Shown here: piece by piece, positions 5,179 to 9,339 of the stretch | Layout: every line of letters starts with the position of its first letter | How positions within the stretch are numbered: the stretch's first letter is position 1 | Source: Flavobacterium psychrophilum | GTDB lineage: Bacteria > Bacteroidota > Bacteroidia > Flavobacteriales > Flavobacteriaceae | Assembly (NCBI GenBank): GCA_945869365.1 | Contig: CAMBOW010000072.1 | Location: forward strand, 1-9,339 | Reading direction: 5' to 3' | Length of the DNA: 9,339 bases | Translations under genes and position numbers: made by a program | Notes under the pieces: generated by a model | Databases searched by the model: none | What the model was told of the DNA's origin: nothing | Seen by the model: only the letters and a program-made list of their open reading frames with translations

Positions 5179-8100
5179 TTAGGATTGGCGTTTTTCCACC
5201 CATTTTCTAGCATTCACAAAAGCCTCAATCCAAGGGGAAACTTCGTCTTGACGGTCTTTGGGGTAATGTGCCCAGTTCCAAGGGAAAGTCGAACGCTCAA
5301 TGTGCGGCATCATCACCAAATGGCGGCCAGAAACATCACATAGCATCGCGGTATTGTAATCTGATCCATTTGGATTGGCCGGATACGTATCGTAGCCGTA
5401 TTTGCCCACAATCTGGTACTGGTCTTCGGCATAGGGCATTTGGAATTTTCCTTCGCCATGTGAAATCCACACACCCAAAGTGCTTCCGGCTAGCGTATGC
5501 AACATCACCGATTTGTTTTCTTGTATGGTAACCGAAGTAAAATTACTTTCGTGCTTGTGGCTGTCGTTGTGTTTCATTTTACCGTGAATTTCATGCTCCG
5601 GATTGATCACTTCGAGTTCCATAAACAACTGACATCCGTTGCAAATCCCTACTGATAATGTATCCTCGCGTTTGAAGAAGTTGGTCAAGGCGGTTTTGGC
5701 TTTTTCGTTGTACAAAAAGGCGCCTGCCCAGCCTTTGGCACTGCCCAATACATCGGAGTTTGAAAAACCTCCAACAGCCCCTATAAATTGAACGTCTTCT
5801 AGGTTTTCACGGCCCGAAATTAAGTCGGTCATGTGGATGTCTTTTACTTCAAATCCAGCCAAATACAAAGCATTGGCCATTTCGCGTTCGGAGTTGCTTC
5901 CTTTTTCGCGAATAATCGCTGCTTTTGGTTTTTGACCAGGGGTAAGGGCGGTGTTGAGTAGCGGTTTTTTTCCGTCAAAATGCGCCGGAAATGAATATTG
6001 TAAGGACTGGTTTTTATAATTGGTAAAGCGCTCTTGGGCTTTGTTTTGCTGGGTTTGTTTTTGGTCTAATAAATAAGAGGTTTCAAACCAGGTATCGCGC
6101 AAATGGGCAATCGATAATCGGTAGTGGTCAAATTCCAAATAGGGAGAAGTGCTAACCGATCCAATTTTAAAGTACTCCAACGATGCCAGAGCTGATTCAA
6201 CCACCGCATCGTTTTTAGCTTGAAATACGATACCGATGTTTTCAGCAAACAACAGTTTTACAAGATCTTTTTCGGCCAGGCTGCTCAAATCTAATGTCGC
6301 TCCCAATTGGGTGTCGGCAAAACACATTTCCAATAAGGAAGTGATTAATCCACCGCTGCCAATGTCGTGGCCGGCTACAATTTGGTCTTGCAGAATTAGT
6401 TGTTGGATGGTAGTAAAGGCAGTTGCAAAAAAGGTGCTATTTTGAACTGTTGGCGCCACATCGCCTAATTTATTTTGTGTTTGTGCAAAAGAACTTCCGC
6501 CCAATTTGTGGCTGTCTTGTGATAAATTGATATAGTAAATACTACCGCCCTTTGCTTGCAAAACCGGTTCAACCACCTTGGTGATGTCGGTACAGTTTCC
6601 GGCCGCCGAGATGATTACAGTTCCGGGAGCCAACACCTCGCTATCGGGGTATTTTTGTTTCATCGACAAGGAATCTTTACCCGTAGGAATGTTGATTCCC
6701 AAGGCAATGGCAAATTCCGAACAACTTTCTACTGCCGCATACAAACGGGCATCTTCGCCTTCGTTTTTGCAGGGCCACATCCAGTTTGCCGAAAGCGACA
6801 CACCCGCTAATCCATTGTGTATCGGCGCCCAAACCAAATTCGAAAGTGCTTCGCCAATCGCATTTTTACTACCCGCTACCGGATCAATCAAAGCGGCAAC
6901 TGGGGCATGACCAATCGAGGTCGCCACACCTTCTTTGCCTGCATAATCAAGAGCCATGACACCCACATTATTCAAGGGCAATTGCAACGGCCCAACACAT
7001 TGTTGTTTGGCTACTTTTCCGCCTACACAACGGTCTACTTTGTTGGTAAGCCAGTCTTTACAAGCCACGGCCTCCAAACGTAATACCTGATTAATGTAAA
7101 TCTCTAATTCTTCTATTTTGTAGCCAATAGGGCTGTAAGAACGCGTGATGGTTTTGTCGTGCATCACCAATTTGGGAGAGCTGCCAAACATGTCTTCCAA
7201 GGCCAAATCCATGGGTTTTGCTCCAGTTTTGGCTGATTCAAAGGTGAAGCGGTGGTTTTGGGTTACTTCGCCAACCTCGTACATAGGTGCACGTTCACGA
7301 CTGGCAATTTGTTGCAGCAAATCCAAGTCTTTTTGGCCAATCACCAAGCCCATTCGTTCTTGGGATTCGTTGCCAATAATTTCTTTGGCAGATAATGTTG
7401 GGTCGCCAATCGGTAATTTGTCCAGGTTGATGTGCCCGCCTGTTTCTTCGATCAATTCTGACAAGCAGTTTAAATGCCCGCCTGCACCGTGGTCGTGTAT
7501 CGAAACGATGGGGTTGTGGTCGCTTTCTACCAACCCACGAATAGCATTGGCAGCCCGTTTTTGCATTTCGGGATTGGATCGCTGAATGGCATTCAATTCA
7601 ATACCGGAACTAAACGCGCCCGTGTCGGCAGAAGATACGGCAGCTCCACCCATACCGATGCGGTAATTGTCGCCACCCAAAATCACGATGGCATCGCCGG
7701 CTTGGGGTTTGTGTTTGATGGATTGGTCCAATTTACCGTAACCAATTCCACCGGCTTGCATGATCACTTTGTCAAAGCCCAATTTACGGGCTTGGGCAAT
7801 CGTGGCTTCGGTTTGTTCGTCGTATTCAAAGGTCAAAACCGAACCACAGATAAGCGGCTGACCAAATTTATTGCCAAAATCAGATGCGCCGTTTGAGGCT
7901 TTGATCAAAATATCTAGGGGCGTTTGGTACAACCACGGACGTGCCGGCATAGCTTGCTCCCAGGACTGTGATTCGCCTTGTAAACGTGAATAACTGGTCA
8001 TGTAAACCGCTGTTCCAGCCAAAGGCAACGAACCTTGTCCACCGGCCAAACGGTCGCGAATTTCTCCTCCCGATCCAGTAGCCGCGCCATTAAAGGGCTC

Positions 8101-8880
8101 TACGGTAGTGGGGAAATTATGGGTTTCGGCTTTTAGGGAAATCACCGAATCAAAGTCTTTGTTTTCGTAGTAATCGGCTTTTTCGGGGCTTTTGGGCGCA
8201 AATTGAGTTACGCGAGGGCCTTTCACAAATGCCACATTGTCTTTGTAGGCCGAGACAATATCGTTGGGGTGTTGTGCCGAGGTTTCCTTGATGAGTTTAA
8301 ACAACGAACGTTCCTTGGTTTCGCCATCGATTACAAAAGTACCGTTAAAAATCTTGTGGCGGCAGTGTTCTGAATTCACCTGCGAAAATCCAAATACTTC
8401 AGAATCAGTAAGTTTTCGGCCAATTTTGGCTGCCACACCATTTAAGTACTCTACTTCTTCGGGGCTCAACGAAAGGCCTTCCGCTTGGTTGTATTGGGCA
8501 ATGTCGTCTATGTAAAGCATCGGATCAGGCGCATGCTCTATCGTAAAAATGGCTTGGTCTAAGGCCGAATATTTTTGGGATAACATCGGATCAAAAGCGG
8601 TAAAATCGGATTCAACTTGCAGAAATTCTTCGATGCGTTCAATGCCTGTAATACCCATGTTTTGGGTGATTTCAACCGCATTGGTACTCCAAGGGGTAAT
8701 CATGCTGGCCCGAGGCCCCACAAAAAAATCCGCAAGGACGGATTTAGGTTGTGGGGAAGATGCTGTGCGCAATTGTGCTTGAAATAGCCAGTTTAATTTA
8801 CTGATGGTTTCTGCCGAAAATTCTGTTTGTGAAGCGACTGCAAACAAGGTTTTACTTTCGTTTCCGAAGAAATAAATCAT
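5179..8880 (-). CDS. purL: Phosphoribosylformylglycinamidine synthase (FGAM synthase)
   Basis: A complete 1233-residue large-type PurL, near the E. coli length of 1295. It converts FGAR, glutamine and ATP to FGAM, the fourth step of de novo purine synthesis in the cytoplasm. An N-terminal domain is followed by two PurM-like ATPase halves. Motifs include FSQVNSEHCRHK (175-186), LKAETHNFPTTVEP (249-262), GAATGSGGEIRDR (265-277), HDHGAGGHLN (462-471), NESQERMGLVI (514-524), PTGKDSLSM (732-740) and HDIGSGGL (848-855). A fused class I glutaminase domain starts at about 985, with catalytic C1083 in GICNGCQ and H1193/E1195 in MMPHIERS, so no separate PurQ or PurS is needed. The ATG at 8878-8880 has a promoter about 62 bases upstream and a leader hairpin. 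It stands alone here, convergent with the phosphatase operon and not within a pur operon. Identification is secure. Confidence 0.98.
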   Translation of the reverse strand: MIYFFGNESKTLFAVASQTEFSAETISKLNWLFQAQLRTASSPQPKSVLADFFVGPRASMITPWSTNAVEITQNMGITGIERIEEFLQVESDFTAFDPMLSQKYSALDQAIFTIEHAPDPMLYIDDIAQYNQAEGLSLSPEEVEYLNGVAAKIGRKLTDSEVFGFSQVNSEHCRHKIFNGTFVIDGETKERSLFKLIKETSAQHPNDIVSAYKDNVAFVKGPRVTQFAPKSPEKADYYENKDFDSVISLKAETHNFPTTVEPFNGAATGSGGEIRDRLAGGQGSLPLAGTAVYMTSYSRLQGESQSWEQAMPARPWLYQTPLDILIKASNGASDFGNKFGQPLICGSVLTFEYDEQTEATIAQARKLGFDKVIMQAGGIGYGKLDQSIKHKPQAGDAIVILGGDNYRIGMGGAAVSSADTGAFSSGIELNAIQRSNPEMQKRAANAIRGLVESDHNPIVSIHDHGAGGHLNCLSELIEETGGHINLDKLPIGDPTLSAKEIIGNESQERMGLVIGQKDLDLLQQIASRERAPMYEVGEVTQNHRFTFESAKTGAKPMDLALEDMFGSSPKLVMHDKTITRSYSPIGYKIEELEIYINQVLRLEAVACKDWLTNKVDRCVGGKVAKQQCVGPLQLPLNNVGVMALDYAGKEGVATSIGHAPVAALIDPVAGSKNAIGEALSNLVWAPIHNGLAGVSLSANWMWPCKNEGEDARLYAAVESCSEFAIALGINIPTGKDSLSMKQKYPDSEVLAPGTVIISAAGNCTDITKVVEPVLQAKGGSIYYINLSQDSHKLGGSSFAQTQNKLGDVAPTVQNSTFFATAFTTIQQLILQDQIVAGHDIGSGGLITSLLEMCFADTQLGATLDLSSLAEKDLVKLLFAENIGIVFQAKNDAVVESALASLEYFKIGSVSTSPYLEFDHYRLSIAHLRDTWFETSYLLDQKQTQQNKAQERFTNYKNQSLQYSFPAHFDGKKPLLNTALTPGQKPKAAIIREKGSNSEREMANALYLAGFEVKDIHMTDLISGRENLEDVQFIGAVGGFSNSDVLGSAKGWAGAFLYNEKAKTALTNFFKREDTLSVGICNGCQLFMELEVINPEHEIHGKMKHNDSHKHESNFTSVTIQENKSVMLHTLAGSTLGVWISHGEGKFQMPYAEDQYQIVGKYGYDTYPANPNGSDYNTAMLCDVSGRHLVMMPHIERSTFPWNWAHYPKDRQDEVSPWIEAFVNARKWVEKRQS

Positions 8881-8894
8881 GAGTTGTGATTTTG

Positions 8895-8926
8895 ATTCGT
8901 TGCGGATCTAAACCGATACAACGAAT
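8895..8926 (-). promoter_or_regulatory. Hairpin in the purL 5' leader
   Basis: Perfect 8-base arms, ATTCGTTG (8895-8902) and CAACGAAT (8919-8926), plus an inner CGG/CCG pairing (8903-8905 with 8913-8915) after a three-base bulge, would form a stem of up to 11 pairs with a 7-base apical loop. It lies between the predicted transcription start and the ATG, ending 14 bases before the start codon. It could affect translation initiation or mRNA stability, or be a DNA site for a regulator. It does not match any purine riboswitch I know. Confidence 0.4.
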
Positions 8927-8942
8927 TTGGTTGTTGTGTGCG

Positions 8943-8973
8943 CAAATTTAATTCAAAATTCGGCAAGGCACAA
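8943..8973 (-). promoter_or_regulatory. purL promoter
   Basis: On the minus strand TTG (8971-8973), 20 bases, then TAAATTTG (8943-8950), matches the Bacteroidetes TTG-N17-23-TAnnTTTG consensus at all defined positions. The box ends 62 bases before the ATG, implying a leader of roughly 55 bases. It lies downstream of the stop of the neighbouring gene, so purL is expected to be transcribed independently. Confidence 0.65.
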
Positions 8974-9000
8974 CCGGCAGTTATCAAACTTTATAAACAA

Positions 9001-9339
9001 TTAGTCGGGGAAATCGGCGGCGATGTAGGCTCCCAAATCGGGTGCCGTAGCAGTGCTTCTGACGTTACCGCGAATGTCAAACCCAATTAAATATAACAAA
9101 TTGCCTTTTTGGTAGGCGCCCGAACTGGAATCGATGTTCAACTGATTGGTATACAAATCAAAGAATTTGGGATCGCTGTTTTTGATATTGCCATTTTGTT
9201 CCAAGCGAATGAAGTTGTAGTTTTCGTTGGTAGACAAGACGGTACCCGCGTCTCTAAATTTGATTAAACAATGCAGAAAGTTGGAATCAAAAGCCACTTC
9301 GGGGTTATCGGGTGCTTTGTCAAGCAATAGGCCGATGGC
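9001..9339 (-). CDS. C-terminal end of a probable secreted beta-helix protein (partial)
   Basis: The frame is open to the right edge, so the N-terminus, and any signal peptide, lie outside the window; about 112 codons are visible. The end of the protein reads NIDSSSGAYQKGN, then DIRGNVRSTATAPDLGAYI. This matches the closing pattern of many Bacteroidetes right-handed parallel beta-helix proteins (a residue pair like 'SxAxxxG', then 'D..GN.R', then 'PDxGAYE'). Earlier residues such as FLHCLIKFRD and NFIRLEQNGNIK fit short beta-strands. These proteins are usually exported lipoproteins or surface proteins, with no known reaction in most cases. The stop at 9001-9003 is 120 bases before purL; no clear terminator is visible between them. 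The family call is an inference from the terminal motif only. Confidence 0.55.
   Translation of the reverse strand, partial: AIGLLLDKAPDNPEVAFDSNFLHCLIKFRDAGTVLSTNENYNFIRLEQNGNIKNSDPKFFDLYTNQLNIDSSSGAYQKGNLLYLIGFDIRGNVRSTATAPDLGAYIAADFPD

Noticed and set aside
7145..7896. Plus-strand open frames of 140-146 codons across purL
   Set aside because: They lie opposite well-conserved PurL motifs such as HDHGAGG and NESQERMG, overlap each other in different frames, and show no recognisable domain.
5179..8880. Possible frameshift or domain loss in purL, given its size slightly below the E. coli protein
   Set aside because: One uninterrupted frame holds every expected motif, including the glutaminase Cys-His-Glu triad. 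The length is normal for Bacteroidetes-type large PurL.
8951..9000. Possible terminator for the partial beta-helix gene, between it and the purL promoter
   Set aside because: Only 3-4 base-pair stems could be found and there is no T run after them, so no terminator is claimed.

Overview
The window looks like chromosomal DNA from a Bacteroidetes bacterium, most likely of the Flavobacterium type. No ribosome-binding (Shine-Dalgarno) sequence is visible before any gene start. Three gene starts are preceded by a perfect TAnnTTTG box, the -7 element of the Bacteroidetes housekeeping sigma factor, and a fourth by a near match. The proteins (MarR regulator, FadN-type dehydrogenase start, long-chain acyl-CoA ligase, large fused PurL) also read like flavobacterial versions, judged from memory of these families. 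I see no mobile element, CRISPR array, tRNA or rRNA.

Layout from left to right. Bases 1-2456 are a fatty-acid degradation block read leftwards: a long-chain acyl-CoA ligase, then a MarR-family regulator, then the first 39 codons of a 3-hydroxyacyl-CoA dehydrogenase cut by the window edge. The regulator and dehydrogenase are 13 bases apart and probably form an operon. The ligase has its own terminator-like hairpin and is probably a separate transcript. A palindrome just upstream of the regulator promoter is a candidate autoregulatory operator.

Bases 2597-5119 are a rightward two-gene operon divergent from the ligase. It encodes a five-helix membrane enzyme of the LtaS/MdoB sulfatase-fold family (phosphoglycerol- or phosphoethanolamine-transferase type) and, 6 bases later, a membrane-anchored cysteine phosphatase with an unusual active-site loop. 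The pair may modify envelope lipids or glycans on the outer face of the inner membrane. This is the least understood part of the window. A perfect 12-bp hairpin at 5137-5175 ends both this operon and the convergent purL.

Bases 5179-8880 hold purL (FGAM synthase of de novo purine synthesis, complete with its glutaminase domain), read leftwards from a good promoter at 8943-8973. Its leader is longer than that of the other genes and contains a hairpin just before the start codon. The right edge (9001-9339) holds the C-terminal end of a probable secreted beta-helix protein whose start lies outside the window. In four cases the longest open frame begins at a TTG; for three of these (regulator, ligase, transferase) promoter position and family comparison favour a downstream ATG, and for the beta-helix protein the frame simply runs off the edge.
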